From: Streptomyces fagopyri
GTDB taxonomy: Bacteria; Actinomycetota; Actinomycetes; Streptomycetales; Streptomycetaceae
Direction of reading: 5' to 3'
Length of the DNA: 64,000 nt
Assembly (NCBI RefSeq): GCF_009498275.1
Contig: NZ_CP045643.1
Span: 8,680,001-8,744,000 of the forward strand
Below, one piece after another: positions 22,006 through 31,050 of the stretch. The first letter of the stretch is position 1, and the number at the start of each line of letters is the position of its first letter. Position numbers and translations under genes: made by a program. The notes below the pieces were generated by a model. That model was not told the origin of the DNA and made no database searches. It saw nothing but the letters and a program-made list of their open reading frames with translations.

Positions 22006-23160
22006 GTGGAAACCATGACGGCGTGGAATCGGGGCTTGGCGCAGGCGGGCCGGACCAACCGTCTGCTGCTGCTGATCCCGGTGGCGCTCATCGTCCTGAT
22101 CACCATCGCGGACATCGTCGCACCCTCAGACATCGTGCTCGGGCCGCTTCTGGTCATCGCGCCGGCCATCACCGCATGGGGCGCGGGCCCGCTGGTCACG
22201 GGAGGCGTGGGCGCCGCGGCGATGGCGGCCCAGGCGTTCATCGGCTGGCGCTCGGGCCTGCTCCTCTCCCGGAACGTGCTGGTGCAGCTGTTCGCCCTGG
22301 CGGTGCTCTCCGCGCTGATCGTCATCCTGTCCGTGATCCGCGACCGGCACAGCCGCGAGCTCGCCCGGGTACGGTCGGTCGCCGAAGCCGCACAGCGGGT
22401 ACTGCTCTGGCCGCTGCCGAGCCGGCTCGGCACCCTGCGGCTCTCCTGTGTCTACCTGGCCGCCGAAGAGGACGCCGAGATCGGCGGCGACCTCTACGCG
22501 GCCGCCCGCAGCGCGCAGGGCACCCGTGTCGTGATCGGGGACGTGCGCGGCAAGGGCCTGCCGGCCATCGGCGAGGCCGCCTTCCTGCTCGGCGCCTTCC
22601 GTGAGGCCGTGCACCAGAACGCCGGGCTGCCCGCGCTGGCCGGCTCCCTGGAGCGGAGCCTCACCAGATACCTCGACGACTTCGAGCCCACCGACGAAGC
22701 GGGGGAGCGCTTCGTCACGGCCCTCCTGCTGGAGATCCCGGACGACGATCCCGTCGTCCGGCTGGTCAGCTGCGGCCACCTCGCGCCGCTGCTGCTCCGG
22801 CCGGGCCGCGCGGTGAGCGCCCCGGATCTGGCCCCCGCGCCCCCGCTCGGCGTCGGACTCACCGATCCCGGCGAGGTCACGGTCGCCGTGCTGCCCTTCG
22901 CCGTCGACGACACGCTGCTCCTGTTCACCGACGGTGTCGTCGAAGCCCGCGACCGCGACGGTGTCTTCTATCCGCTCACGGAACGCGTCGCCCAGTGGGT
23001 CGGCCGACCGCCGGAGTCGCTGCTCCGGCATGTGCAGCGCGATCTGCTCGCCCACGCCGGCGGACGCTTCGGCGACGACGCCGCCCTCATCGCCATCCGC
23101 CGCACCGGAGAACTCGCGCCGCCGGCCCGCGCGCGATACGGGCGGCCCCCGGGCCGGTGA
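22006..23160 (+). CDS. Membrane-anchored SpoIIE/PP2C-type serine phosphatase
   Basis: A 384-residue protein with about four N-terminal membrane helices (LLLLIPVALIVLITIADIVA, VLGPLLVIAPAITAWGAG, a Gly/Ala-rich third and LFALAVLSALIVILSVI) followed by a cytosolic SpoIIE-type PP2C phosphatase. Metal-binding acids are in EIGGDLYAA, VIGDVRGKG, LFTDGVVEARD and FGDDAALIAI. Such phosphatases reset anti-anti-sigma proteins in partner-switching pathways. GTG 22006 and ATG 22015 are both possible starts and neither has a strong ribosome site. No partner gene is adjacent; an RsbW-like ATPase lies 2.5 kb away at 25689. Confidence 0.9.
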   Translation: METMTAWNRGLAQAGRTNRLLLLIPVALIVLITIADIVAPSDIVLGPLLVIAPAITAWGAGPLVTGGVGAAAMAAQAFIGWRSGLLLSRNVLVQLFALAVLSALIVILSVIRDRHSRELARVRSVAEAAQRVLLWPLPSRLGTLRLSCVYLAAEEDAEIGGDLYAAARSAQGTRVVIGDVRGKGLPAIGEAAFLLGAFREAVHQNAGLPALAGSLERSLTRYLDDFEPTDEAGERFVTALLLEIPDDDPVVRLVSCGHLAPLLLRPGRAVSAPDLAPAPPLGVGLTDPGEVTVAVLPFAVDDTLLLFTDGVVEARDRDGVFYPLTERVAQWVGRPPESLLRHVQRDLLAHAGGRFGDDAALIAIRRTGELAPPARARYGRPPGR

Positions 23161-23524
23161 GGACGGGAACCACCTCACCAGGGCCGCATTCGACCGGGAC
23201 GGGACGGAGCGGAGTGACGCAGGGTGGGACGAGGTGGGTGCGGGTGACCTGAGTGGAGTGACGCGGGTCGGTCGACGTGGTGTGCTCCGAGTGGGGCGAC
23301 GCGGGTCGGCCGACATGGTGTGCCCGGGCGCAGGGCGCGCACGATCCGACGCCGGGCGTACGGTCCTGGTGATCGTCCCAGGCGGTGGCGGCGGCCTATG
23401 GCACTTTTCACATTCCGGCCGGGAAGAGGCCCGTCGTGACCCCGGTCACCCCGAGTGGTGCGCGATTTGTTTATGTTCGCTCTTCAGTGACCCTTCCACA
23501 CCACTTGTCGAGGCTCGCTTGAAG
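23161..23524. other. Intergenic region with a 26-bp imperfect direct repeat
   Basis: About 360 bases. A 26-base unit (GACGCGGGTCGG followed by YCGACRTGGTGTGC) occurs at 23260-23285 and 23298-23323 with two differences. An AT-richer patch at 23465-23480 (GATTTGTTTATG) may be part of the promoter for the next gene. Confidence 0.5.
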
Positions 23525-24433
23525 ATGCCGAACCAACCGCGCCCCCCGCAGCACGCGCAGGACCACGCGAGACACCGAGGCAGGCGCGCCCTCGCCGGTG
23601 CCGGTGTCCTGCTGGCCCTGTCGACGGCGCTCGTCGCGGGCGGTACGGCCCACGCGGCACCAGCGGCCGCCGCGGTCGACAGGCCTTCCGGACAGGCGGT
23701 GGCCGAGACCGGCGCTCCGGCGGCGTCCCCGGCTCGGCACAAGTCACGCGTCACGGCCGCCGTGCTCGACCTCGACGGCACGGGCCGGGAGCCCACGGTG
23801 TACGGCGACGACGTCACCTACGACACCGCGAGCATCATCAAGGTCGACATTCTCGCGACACTGCTGCTTCAGGCGCAGGACGCGGGACGCCGTCTCACCG
23901 CGCAGGAACGCGCGCACGCCGAACCGATGATCCGGCACAGCGACAACGCGGCGGCCAACGCGCTGTGGCGTGAGATCGGCCGGGCGCCGGGTCTGGAGGC
24001 GGCGAACAAGCGCCTCGGCCTGACCGAGACCAAGGGCGGATCCGGCACTCGCTGGGGGCTGACCCGGACGACGGCCAGTGACCAGATCCGGTTGCTGCGC
24101 GCGGTGTTCGGTACGGCTGGGAAGCCGGACACGGGCGCCACCGCGCTCGACGCGGAGTCCCGGACCTATGTCCGGACCCTGATGGCCGGCGTCGCGAACG
24201 AACAGGCGTGGGGTGTCTCGGCGGCCTCGGCCTCCGGGTGGGCCCTGAAGAACGGCTGGCTGCAGCGCAGTACGTCCGGGCTGTGGGACGTCAACAGCGT
24301 GGGACGGATCGTGGTGGACGGACACCGCTATCTCGTCGCGGTCCTCTCGGACGGCAGCATCTCGATGAAGGACGGTGTCGCGCTGGTGGAGAGGACCGCG
24401 CGGGCAGCCCTCACCTCGGCGTCCGGACACTGA
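23525..24433 (+). CDS. Exported serine hydrolase of the class A beta-lactamase fold
   Basis: A 302-residue secreted protein with a signal peptide (RRALAGAGVLLALSTALVAGGTAHA). The penicillin-recognising fold is shown by the active-site SIIK (Ser about 102), SDN (about 138) and KNGW in place of KTG (about 241). There is no clear class A Glu166 loop (E-x-E-L-N), so true beta-lactamase activity is uncertain. Many actinomycete proteins of this kind are uncharacterised serine hydrolases or D,D-peptidase relatives. ATG 23525 puts a basic stretch right before the hydrophobic core. A strong hairpin follows the stop. Confidence 0.85.
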   Translation: MPNQPRPPQHAQDHARHRGRRALAGAGVLLALSTALVAGGTAHAAPAAAAVDRPSGQAVAETGAPAASPARHKSRVTAAVLDLDGTGREPTVYGDDVTYDTASIIKVDILATLLLQAQDAGRRLTAQERAHAEPMIRHSDNAAANALWREIGRAPGLEAANKRLGLTETKGGSGTRWGLTRTTASDQIRLLRAVFGTAGKPDTGATALDAESRTYVRTLMAGVANEQAWGVSAASASGWALKNGWLQRSTSGLWDVNSVGRIVVDGHRYLVAVLSDGSISMKDGVALVERTARAALTSASGH

Positions 24434-24467
24434 CCCGCGTCGGCGGCGGGGAGCCGCCGGCCACGAC

Positions 24468-24502
24468 GTGGTGCACCGGGTACCGACGACCCGGTGCACC
24501 AC
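24468..24502. terminator. Strong hairpin after the serine hydrolase gene
   Basis: Perfect 14-base arms, GTGGTGCACCGGGT (24468-24481) and ACCCGGTGCACCAC (24489-24502), with a 7-base loop, 35 bases past the stop. There is no T-run, as usual in this genus. Confidence 0.8.
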
Positions 24503-24694
24503 GCCGACCGGGGAGCCTCCCGGGTCGGGCGGCGGGGGTGTCGTCGGCCGGCCTTGTCGCGCAGGTGCCGGACCGCCACGGGCGGCGCCGGTGTCCCGGC
24601 CGCCCCGAACGCTCCCACACTAGGGAATTCCTCGTGACGGGTGCCGCAGGCTGTCTCCTGCCGGAGTACGGATCATCAGGAGAAGGAGACAGGT

Positions 24695-24925
24695 ATGCGC
24701 TCTCGTTTCGTCGCCCTGGCCACGGCCACGACCACGACTCTCGGGGCTCTCGGCCTCATCCTCGCCACGGGGGCGGCCGCCGACGCCGCCTCCCGGCCCG
24801 CGGTCACCAAGGCCGAGTGCGTGGCGACAGGGGGCATCGTCTTCGACATCCCCATGAAGACGACCTTCTGTCTCTATGACCACCACGACGGGACGATCGA
24901 CATCGCGCCCATCGTCCCGTCCTGA
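24695..24925 (+). CDS. Small secreted hypothetical protein
   Basis: A 76-residue precursor with a signal peptide (MRSRFVALATATTTTLGALGLILATGAAADA) and a mature part of about 44 residues holding two cysteines (ECVATGG, FCLYDHHDGT) that could form a disulfide. ATG 24695 is preceded by GGAGAAGGAGA, a very strong ribosome site, which settles the start. It is a single gene. No family was recognised; small secreted peptides of this layout in Streptomyces are mostly uncharacterised. Confidence 0.75.
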   Translation: MRSRFVALATATTTTLGALGLILATGAAADAASRPAVTKAECVATGGIVFDIPMKTTFCLYDHHDGTIDIAPIVPS

Positions 24926-25149
24926 GGCATCGAGCGACCGAGGGTCCGTGCCCGCGGCGGGAGCACCCGCACGTCCGCACGTCCGAGCGCTACCGGTACG
25001 GCCCGCGGCGCGCGTAAGGCGCCAGGGTGTCCAACTGCCGGTCGCCGAAACGCCCGTCCGGGACCCGGAGGCGCGCCCGGCGGCGTGAGGTGGCCAGGGG
25101 CGGTCGAACGCGGCGCGCGCGGCGGTCGGGTCGCCCGGCCGACGGCGTG

Positions 25150-25623
25150 TCAGTCGGTGAGGGCGGAGGCGAGTTCCCTCGTCGCCTCGACGACTTCCCT
25201 GTCCGGTTCCGCGAGCAGGTGTTGGATGGTCCCGCGTTGGTCCCGTACGGCGCGACGTGCCGCGCGCTCCCAACCCACGTAGTTCTCGGGGCGGTTGAGC
25301 AGCTTGGGGTAGGCCGTGGCGGTGCTCTCCCACTGCCGGGCCTCGGCGATGTTCTTCAGCAGTTGGAGGATCTGCACGCGGCAGGCGACCTGGGGAAGCT
25401 GTGCGAGTTCCCACAGGAACGGGACCGTGGCGGCGGTCGCCTGGTCCACGACGAAGCCGTACTGGCAGATGCGCTGCCTCAGACGCACGAGGGCGGCGAC
25501 GGCGGTGGGCTCGTCGTCCGACGTGATGGCGGTGAGCAGGGAGGGGATGGCCGTGGCCGCTCCGGTGGAGTCCTGGAGCTCGCGCCAGGGGATGTGTCCG
25601 AGGTCTTTCAGGGCTGTCTTCAT
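25150..25623 (-). CDS. HEAT-repeat-like hypothetical protein
   Basis: A 157-residue all-alpha protein. Repeating helical units with Ala/Leu patterns (AIPSLLTAITSDDEPTAVAALVRL, ATVPFLWELAQLPQVACRVQILQLLKNIA) look like HEAT/ARM repeats, which usually bind other proteins. ATG 25623 has GGGAG upstream. An in-frame ATG at 25692 overlaps the stop of the ATPase gene as ATGA, so translational coupling with a 23-residue longer product is possible. It shares the strand with the anti-sigma-like ATPase and is likely co-transcribed with it. Confidence 0.7.
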   Translation of the reverse strand: MKTALKDLGHIPWRELQDSTGAATAIPSLLTAITSDDEPTAVAALVRLRQRICQYGFVVDQATAATVPFLWELAQLPQVACRVQILQLLKNIAEARQWESTATAYPKLLNRPENYVGWERAARRAVRDQRGTIQHLLAEPDREVVEATRELASALTD

Positions 25624-25688
25624 GTCCGCTCCCGCGCGAGGAGTTCCGTGATGAGCCGCGCCGGGACGCTCCGCCGCCGAGGCGTGCG

Positions 25689-26345
25689 TCATGCCGGGCC
25701 CTGCCAGGCCGGCGACGTGTGCCGAGGAGGGGCCGGCAGCATGGCCCACACGGTCTTGCCGGCGGGCGAGCGGGTCCAGCCCCAGTGCTCGGACAGCGCC
25801 TCGACGATGCGCAGTCCGCGACCGTGGACCTCCAGCGCGCCGTCCGTACGAGGGCACAGCGGCGGGCTGTCGCTCTGATCGGTGACGGCGCACACGACAT
25901 GGGCGCGGCGGAGCGTCAACTTCAGCCACACCCCCGACTGCCCGGCACGGGCCTGCGGAGCCGCGTGGAGCAGCGCGTTGGTGGCCAGCTCGGTGACGAC
26001 GAGGACGGCGTCGTCACTGCGGTCGCCGAGCGCCCAGCGTCCGAGGGTGCGGCGCGTGAAGTCGCGTGCCTGGGCGAACCCCTGGGGTGATTCCGTGATG
26101 CGCAGGCTCGCGGATCTGGGCACGTCACCCGTGGGCTCGACCCTCCCGGCCCGCTCCTGTCCCGGGACGCGATCAGGCGCTCCGTCCACGGGGAGACCGG
26201 CCGGAAGCGTCCGACCCGCCCGCGGTGCAGCCCTTCCACCTGCGGGACTTGGTGCTTGGCGTGCGGATAACGACACGGCATCTCCCTGATGCGACGTCAG
26301 GTCCGGTGCGCCAACGGTGCGGTTGACGCCCGAGCTATTATCCAT
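25689..26345 (-). CDS. ATP-binding protein, RsbW/anti-sigma (HATPase_c) type
   Basis: A 218-residue protein whose last 135 residues form a GHKL ATPase: N-box ELATNALLHA, G1-like VTDQSD, and G2 VHGRGLRIVEAL. Streptomyces has dozens of these. Several sit next to XRE/DUF397 pairs and are thought to act on sigma factors or developmental regulators. The N-terminal 75 residues are low complexity, so the true start may be later than 26345. It diverges from the DUF397 gene across a 26-bp palindrome at 26361-26386 that covers its promoter region. Confidence 0.8.
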   Translation of the reverse strand: MDNSSGVNRTVGAPDLTSHQGDAVSLSARQAPSPAGGRAAPRAGRTLPAGLPVDGAPDRVPGQERAGRVEPTGDVPRSASLRITESPQGFAQARDFTRRTLGRWALGDRSDDAVLVVTELATNALLHAAPQARAGQSGVWLKLTLRRAHVVCAVTDQSDSPPLCPRTDGALEVHGRGLRIVEALSEHWGWTRSPAGKTVWAMLPAPPRHTSPAWQGPA

Positions 26346-26360
26346 CCTGTCGACGCCCGC

Positions 26361-26386
26361 TGTGCAATTTCACGGGAAATTGCACA
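26361..26386. promoter_or_regulatory. 26-bp palindrome between the ATPase and DUF397 genes
   Basis: Perfect 11-base arms, TGTGCAATTTC and GAAATTGCACA, with an ACGG spacer. It is strikingly AT-rich for this genome and centred in the divergent promoter region, so it is probably the operator of a dimeric regulator, most likely the XRE partner normally encoded with DUF397. Confidence 0.75.
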
Positions 26387-26477
26387 GGTGTGGCTGGAAC
26401 AGGACCACGCGGGACCGGTCCGACCCAGGGGGCGGCCGACGTGTACACCGTGGTGGAACGTGAGCAAGGAGAGTCCG

Positions 26478-26708
26478 GTGCCATCAGTGCGAAACGGAAC
26501 GCGGGCCAGTTCGCTGGGTGTCCGCTGGGTGAAGAGCCGGCACAGCAACGCCGAGGGCAACTGCGTCGAGGTGGCGCCCCTGCACGAGGGCGGGGTGGCG
26601 CTGCGCAACTCACGCGACCCCGACGGACCGGCCCTCATCTACACGGCCGCCGAACTGGCCGCCTTCCTGGCAGGAGCGAAGGACGGGGAGTTCGATCACC
26701 TGGTGTGA
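26478..26708 (+). CDS. DUF397 protein, orphan
   Basis: A 76-residue DUF397 protein. Family blocks: WVKSRHSNAEGNCVEVAPL, VALRNSRDPDGPALIYTAAELAAFLAGAKDGEFDHL. DUF397 proteins are small partners of XRE regulators (WhiJ-like systems) in streptomycete development and antibiotic control. GTG 26478 follows AAGGAGAG. The XRE gene that normally precedes it is absent: only 91 bases separate the palindrome from this start. Either the regulator is elsewhere or it was deleted. Confidence 0.85.
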   Translation: MPSVRNGTRASSLGVRWVKSRHSNAEGNCVEVAPLHEGGVALRNSRDPDGPALIYTAAELAAFLAGAKDGEFDHLV

Positions 26709-26921
26709 AGCGGAGCCGTACGGTTCCACTTCCGCCGGAGTATGCGACAGAGGGCCGAAAGGTGCGAGGATGCCAGGGAGCTCGGGGGACGATCCGGGTG
26801 CCCTACCGGGGCCGCTGGAGCACTCCCAGCCGGGAACCGGGCGGTGAACTCCCCCGTCCCTCTCGACCCTCGCCCGGCCAGGTAGAGCATCATGCTGGCA
26901 AGGCGACGTGAGGGGGGTTCG

Positions 26922-27443
26922 GTGAAGTGTGGCGTAGTGACGCGAGGTCTGCGGTTCGGCCTGGTTGTCGGAGGGGTCTGCGCGCTGGGCTGGGGCGTCG
27001 TTTGGACGGCTGGCGTGATGGTCGCGTTGGCGTTGAGGCACGGGCACGGTGTGCCCTCGGCTCTCGTCTCGGAAGGGATCCTCATGGGTGGCAGTCTGCT
27101 CGTGGGTGCGGCGCTGGGTCTGGTACTCGGTGCGGTATTGGCACTCGCGCCCGGCCGGCTGACCTCTCATGGGCTGGTCCGTCGGCTTCTGGCGGGCGCG
27201 GTCGCTGGAACGCTTTTCCTCGGCGAGGTTGTGGTCAGCGCGGAGGGCGGCATTCTGCCGGTGCTGGTGATGCTCATGGCTATCCCGGTGGTTGGCGTGC
27301 TAGCGGCTGCGTGCAGTGGTGACATTGCAGGAAGCAGCCGCCGTCATGCCTGGTTGTGGTCGCGCACGCTTCTGCGGGCTGATTTTCGAGCACTAGCCTG
27401 GCGCGGGAGGCTGCGTGCCGCGGTTGACCTGCTGTGGAACTGA
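26922..27443 (+). CDS. Hypothetical integral membrane protein
   Basis: A 173-residue protein with about four membrane helices (FGLVVGGVCALGWGVVW-type, ILMGGSLLVGAALGLVLGAVLAL, LLAGAVAGTLFLGEVVVS, LPVLVMLMAIPVVGVLAAA) and a basic C-terminal tail. GTG 26922 was chosen because AGGGGGG lies eight bases upstream; the ATG at 26892 lacks one. No family was recognised. It is the last gene before the IS-rich zone. Confidence 0.65.
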   Translation: MKCGVVTRGLRFGLVVGGVCALGWGVVWTAGVMVALALRHGHGVPSALVSEGILMGGSLLVGAALGLVLGAVLALAPGRLTSHGLVRRLLAGAVAGTLFLGEVVVSAEGGILPVLVMLMAIPVVGVLAAACSGDIAGSSRRHAWLWSRTLLRADFRALAWRGRLRAAVDLLWN

Positions 27444-27699
27444 TCCCTGCCATTTGAGAAGCCGGGCGCCCGGGCGAAATGGGGCGGCCGGCCGCGCGGG
27501 AACCGAGCCGTTGGGTCGTTCAGCGCGAACCGACTCCCCGCAGAAAGCCGAGACTCTCGGTGTCCGCCCGACCTTGCCGGTGCACGTAGCTGCGCTCGCG
27601 CAGCCGTGCGTCTGCACATGGGGGACGCAGGCCGTAGCCGGACAGCAGCCCTCCGCTTTATGGCAGAGCGGCTCGTGGCGCCGCCCGAGGACCTCCTAA

Positions 27700-28068
27700 G
27701 GCGGGGCGAGAGCCGGTTACGCCGATCTCGCCCTGCTGTTCAAGGACGAGGGCGGAGTATCGCAGGGCAGGAAGCTGCTGCTGGCGGACGACGGGAAGCT
27801 CCGGCGTGCCGACGGCGGCCCTGCCACGGACAGGAAGGACGGCTCGCGGCGGCCCCGCTGGAGGCCCTTTTTCCAGCCGGCTCGCGGCGAGACAGTGGGC
27901 GACAAGGGCCTGGCCGTGCCCGACGCCTTGAAGAAGCGCATGTTCTACCTGCACCCGGGGCTGAACTGGGTGGAGGAGGAAGGCCACGTACATGACAGGG
28001 ACGTGGCGAGGATGAGCGGGCCGTCGCTCCGGTTGTCGCGAGCATGGAAGGCACCGCGGGTGCGGTGA
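27700..28068 (+). pseudogene. Internal fragment of an unidentified gene
   Basis: An open stretch of 122 codons without a credible start, bounded by TAA at 27697 and TGA at 28066. The sequence is protein-like (ADLALLFKDEGG, QGRKLLLADDGKL, FFQPARGETVGDKGLAVP, ALKKRMFYLHPGLNWVEEEG) until about 27995, then runs into the transposase remnant. It resembles part of a large cytoplasmic protein, but no family is assigned. It is probably a segment left after transposon-driven deletion. Confidence 0.5.
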
Positions 28069-28700
28069 TGCGGGCCCGGATGATCGAGCTGAGCTGGTCT
28101 AGGTGCGCCGGCGACCGCCGTGGAGCTCAACTGCAGCCAGAAACGGTCCGCCGCTGGCTGCACCGCTTCAACAGCGCGGGCCTGCAGGGGCTGGAGGATC
28201 TGGGCGGGCAGGGCGCAAGCGGCGGATCACCGAAGAGGAACGATCCCGGATCATCTCCCGGATCGAGACCGTGCCGCCGGGCGACTGCGGTGGGAGCCCG
28301 CCGGGGAACTCTGAGCCTTCGATGAGTCCGGACCACCGAGCGGACACTGGATTTCCTGGCCGCCGCCGGCACGGGCCGGGGGATCGAGGTGGGCCGCTCG
28401 CAAGGCAGACGCATCCTGCTCGCCGAGGGTATGCGCTGGAGCCACCCTCGGTCCTGGATGCGATCGAAGGACCCGGACTTCGTCCCCCAAGGACACGGAT
28501 CATCTGCCTCTACACCCATCTGCCCGACGATGCGACGGTGATCTGCGCTACGGGCTGGGGCCGGTGATCCCTCGGGCTTTCCTGCCGGCACCAGCCTGGT
28601 CACCCGGCGGCCACCGGATCAAAGCGGAACTCGACTACAGCCGCGGACCAGAGATGACCTGGGCCTACGACGGCCTGCGGGGAGCAGACGCTGCCTGTCG
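28008..28700 (+). pseudogene. Decayed IS630-family transposase
   Basis: Pieces of one transposase lie in all three frames. The helix-turn-helix part is MRARMIELSWS, then ELNCSQKTVRRWLHRFNSAGLQGLEDLGGQG after a shift, then KRRITEEERSRIISRIETVPPG. Later come RSQ-RILLAEGMRWSHPRSW, KDPDFVP and VIPRAFLPAPAWSPGGHRIKAELDYSRGPE. At least four frameshifts are present, and the catalytic C-terminal half is missing beyond 28700, where a CRISPR repeat begins within five bases. It is non-functional. Confidence 0.75.
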
Positions 28701-28704
28701 GGGA

Positions 28705-28733
28705 GGGACCATCCCCGCGTGCGCGGGGAGCAG
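28705..28733 (-). CRISPR. Solitary CRISPR repeat (type I-E-like)
   Basis: A 29-base match on the minus strand to the repeat of the 36586 array: CTGCTCCCCGCG, then CACGCGGGGATGG, then TCCC. It is alone, with no second repeat at 61-base spacing on either side. It directly follows the truncated IS630 remnant. Confidence 0.75.
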
Positions 28734-28822
28734 GTCCCGGCGTGGGGACTGGAAGCCGGACGGAGAGCCCGAACGCGCGGAGGTGACCCGCCCCAGAACG
28801 GGACGGGCCACCTCTTCAGCGG

Positions 28823-29020
28823 TTACCGCGTCTGCCGTGCCCGCACCCCCATGACGGTGGCGACGGTCATGCAGACGGTGCTGATGATCGTGCAGACACC
28901 GATGGCCCCGATGGGAGTGGCGAGACCCACGGTGACGATGATGACGACCACGACGACTGCGATGCCGAGAAGTGGTTCATGATCTTTATTGCGGGAATGA
29001 ATAGCTTCGGACGATGGCAC
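28823..29020 (-). CDS. Possible small membrane protein
   Basis: A 65-residue frame from GTG 29020: a 20-residue polar N-terminus, then two hydrophobic segments (LLGIAVVVVVIIVTVGLATPIGAI and VCTIISTVCMTVATVMGV) and a basic end. GAGAGGG lies about 12 bases upstream, a little far. Composition and the helix pair favour a real two-helix membrane peptide, but there is no family match. Confidence 0.4.
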   Translation of the reverse strand: MPSSEAIHSRNKDHEPLLGIAVVVVVIIVTVGLATPIGAIGVCTIISTVCMTVATVMGVRARQTR

Positions 29021-29662
29021 TCGTTGCCTACCCTCTCTGGTGCGAGCCCGTGTGGTTGGTAGCCCGGTTCGGGCCCGCGCCGGTCGTTGAAGCCGACGCG
29101 TATGCGTCGGCTTCTTCGTGTTCACGAGGTAGATTCCCGGAGTGCAGGACCAAACTTCGATATCGCCTTGATTGATCTGAGCTTTTTTGGTGTCCGGCAC
29201 GCTGAACGGGCTCTGAGCTGGCCTTCTTTGTGGAGAAAAGCTCCAAAAAAAATCTTGGAACTCATCCAGCCGCCACGTCCAACGCGGCGCGGTCGCTTGG
29301 CCGGTGTCACGATGCTGGCGGATGAGCTGGCGCTGTGCGCAGCATCGGGGCTTCCATGCCGTGCGCGGCCGCCACCATCTAGCAGGCCGCGCACGGCGCC
29401 CCGGTTCCCCATGCCCCGCCCTGGGCCGAGGACCATGACGGTCACGGTCGGAGTGTGGAGCGTGACGAGAATGTGGCCGCATCGGCGCCCTACCGTTCGT
29501 GCATCTGTGGGTTTTGCGCAGGCCAACGGATTCATCGGAGAGCGGTGGGGGTCTGGATGTCTCCCGTGGCGCTCCCATGCCCTGACTACCCCTCCAGAAC
29601 ATGAGAGAACCGCAGTGACGGGCGCCGGTCCCCGGAGGCATCCTCCGGGGACCGGCCCCGCC
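29021..29662. other. Intergenic region with a terminator
   Basis: About 640 bases holding one clear hairpin (29089-29114). Around 29185-29260 the DNA is unusually AT-rich, with runs of T and A (CTTTTTTGG, CCAAAAAAAATC). No coding frame with a family motif was found. Confidence 0.45.
29089..29114. terminator. Terminator hairpin
   Basis: Perfect 11-base arms GAAGCCGACGC and GCGTCGGCTTC with a GTAT loop, followed on the + strand by TTCGTGTT. It could end transcripts from either side. No intact gene ends right next to it, which fits remnants of a lost gene. Confidence 0.75.
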
Positions 29663-30184
29663 TCAATCCCATCCGAGTGCGCCGCCGTTCACGACCGGCG
29701 TCTCGCCGACGAACGACGTCCCCTCCTCCACAGCGTCGGCCAGGGCCACCAGAAACGCGGTGAGCGAGGGCCAAAGTTGTGCTTCCCCGCCCGACTCCTG
29801 GAAGAAGTAGCCGATGGCGCCCCGGCCAGGGCCCGGCCCAGTGTCGACGAAGAGGCAGCTCGCGCCGTCATGGTTCGCCGCCCACGGGACCCAGTCCAGA
29901 CGCCACCAGTCGGCTTCCACGTCCGGTCCGTCCACCAGGGACACCAGGCGCGCGCGCAGCGACACGGACTCTTCCACGCTGAGGAGGCCGCACCCGGACA
30001 CCAGGAACCGACCTGCCTCCGTGGGGAGTGTGCCGTCGCAATGCGCGTACAACTCACCCAGTTCCGGGAGGATCCCCTCTCTGGCAACCGGCGGCCGCAC
30101 TGCAGCCAGACTCTCCGGTGCCATCACGGCCAGCCACTCCGTCAGCCGCGCCCAGGTCTCCCCGAACGAGCCGTTCCGCGTCAC
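29663..30184 (-). CDS. SMI1/KNR4 (SUKH) family protein
   Basis: A 173-residue cytoplasmic protein of the SUKH superfamily, whose bacterial members are often immunity proteins of polymorphic toxin systems. Family marks: LPELGELYAHCDG near the N-terminus, DWWRLDWVPWAANHDGASCLFVDTGPG in the middle, GAIGYFFQESGG and LTAFLVALADAVEEG. GTG 30184 follows GGAGG at ideal spacing. No toxin gene is adjacent, so if it is an immunity gene it is an orphan. Confidence 0.8.
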   Translation of the reverse strand: MTRNGSFGETWARLTEWLAVMAPESLAAVRPPVAREGILPELGELYAHCDGTLPTEAGRFLVSGCGLLSVEESVSLRARLVSLVDGPDVEADWWRLDWVPWAANHDGASCLFVDTGPGPGRGAIGYFFQESGGEAQLWPSLTAFLVALADAVEEGTSFVGETPVVNGGALGWD

Positions 30185-30435
30185 GCGCACCCTCCGTAGG
30201 ATCCGGCCTTGCACCGGCGGACACCCATTCGATCACGACCGCACCCGGTGCCTCTGGACCCGGCCAGCTGGGCAGTGCTTCAACGCTGCCTGGCTGGCCG
30301 TGAGGCTTTTCCGACCTGGTTGCGTGGGTCAAGGTCGTTCGTCCGGCAGGGCGCTCCACCTTGACGCCCTGAACCACGCCCGCTCCACGGAGTGTGGGTC
30401 GACGGCAGACAGGATGGGAGCTGGGGAGTGGTGGG

Positions 30436-31050
30436 TCAAGGCCGAAGTGCGGGTTTGAGGTAGGGCCTGTCCGACGGATCATTGCGGGGGCCGTTACGCA
30501 CCCAGCGGTGGGAGGGAGGAAGTGCAGTGCCCTGAGGGACGAACCGGAGTCCTCCCCTCCCCGCGATGATGGCGCTGTGCACGATCTTCTCGAACCAGGC
30601 AGCGGCGATCCGGCCGAGATGTTTCGGAGGTCCGGCCGAAGTCAGTGGCTGTACGTGCCTCGTTGGTTCCGGATCCTGCCAGTTCTGAGTGTGGCGCTCG
30701 CTGCAGAAGACCCGGTCGCCGAGGATCGTTGCGCCCACACACATGAAGACTGAACTCTTTCTGCCCTCGTGCCGATCGACCAGATCCACGATGAGCGTGA
30801 CTCTCTCGTCTCCCCGGGCTATCGCCTCGTCCAACGCGGCGTAGTAGGCCGCGTGCTCGGCGGGGGGCTCCCACTGCGATTCCTGCGCGGCGGCGCGTCC
30901 GTCTGCTTCCTCTTCTTCCGGCTCGAAGACGAGCGCAACAGTGTCCATGGGATCGCATTCAGGCCAGGATCGGGCGGACTCCCTCACGACGTCCACGAAG
31001 GCCTTCTGCTCGGTGTTCAGTTCGTCGTCTTCAAACCAGTCCTCGTACAC
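30436..31050 (-). CDS. Hypothetical protein
   Basis: A 204-residue soluble protein, acidic in the first third (EDDELNTEQKAFVDVV, FEPEEEEADG) and basic near the end. The central part has alternating strands and helices (RVTLIVDLVDRH, SSVFMCVGATILGDRVFCSERHTQNW, AAWFEKIVHSAIIA). No signal, membrane helix or catalytic motif was recognised. The end (RPYLKPALRP) is Pro/Arg-rich and may read past the original stop. Confidence 0.55.
   Translation of the reverse strand: MYEDWFEDDELNTEQKAFVDVVRESARSWPECDPMDTVALVFEPEEEEADGRAAAQESQWEPPAEHAAYYAALDEAIARGDERVTLIVDLVDRHEGRKSSVFMCVGATILGDRVFCSERHTQNWQDPEPTRHVQPLTSAGPPKHLGRIAAAWFEKIVHSAIIAGRGGLRFVPQGTALPPSHRWVRNGPRNDPSDRPYLKPALRP

Noticed and set aside
29030..29090. 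Possible tRNA-like sequence with GGTTCGGGCCC before a terminator
   Set aside because: The putative T-arm does not pair in the required 5+7+5 form and no acceptor stem or anticodon arm could be built.
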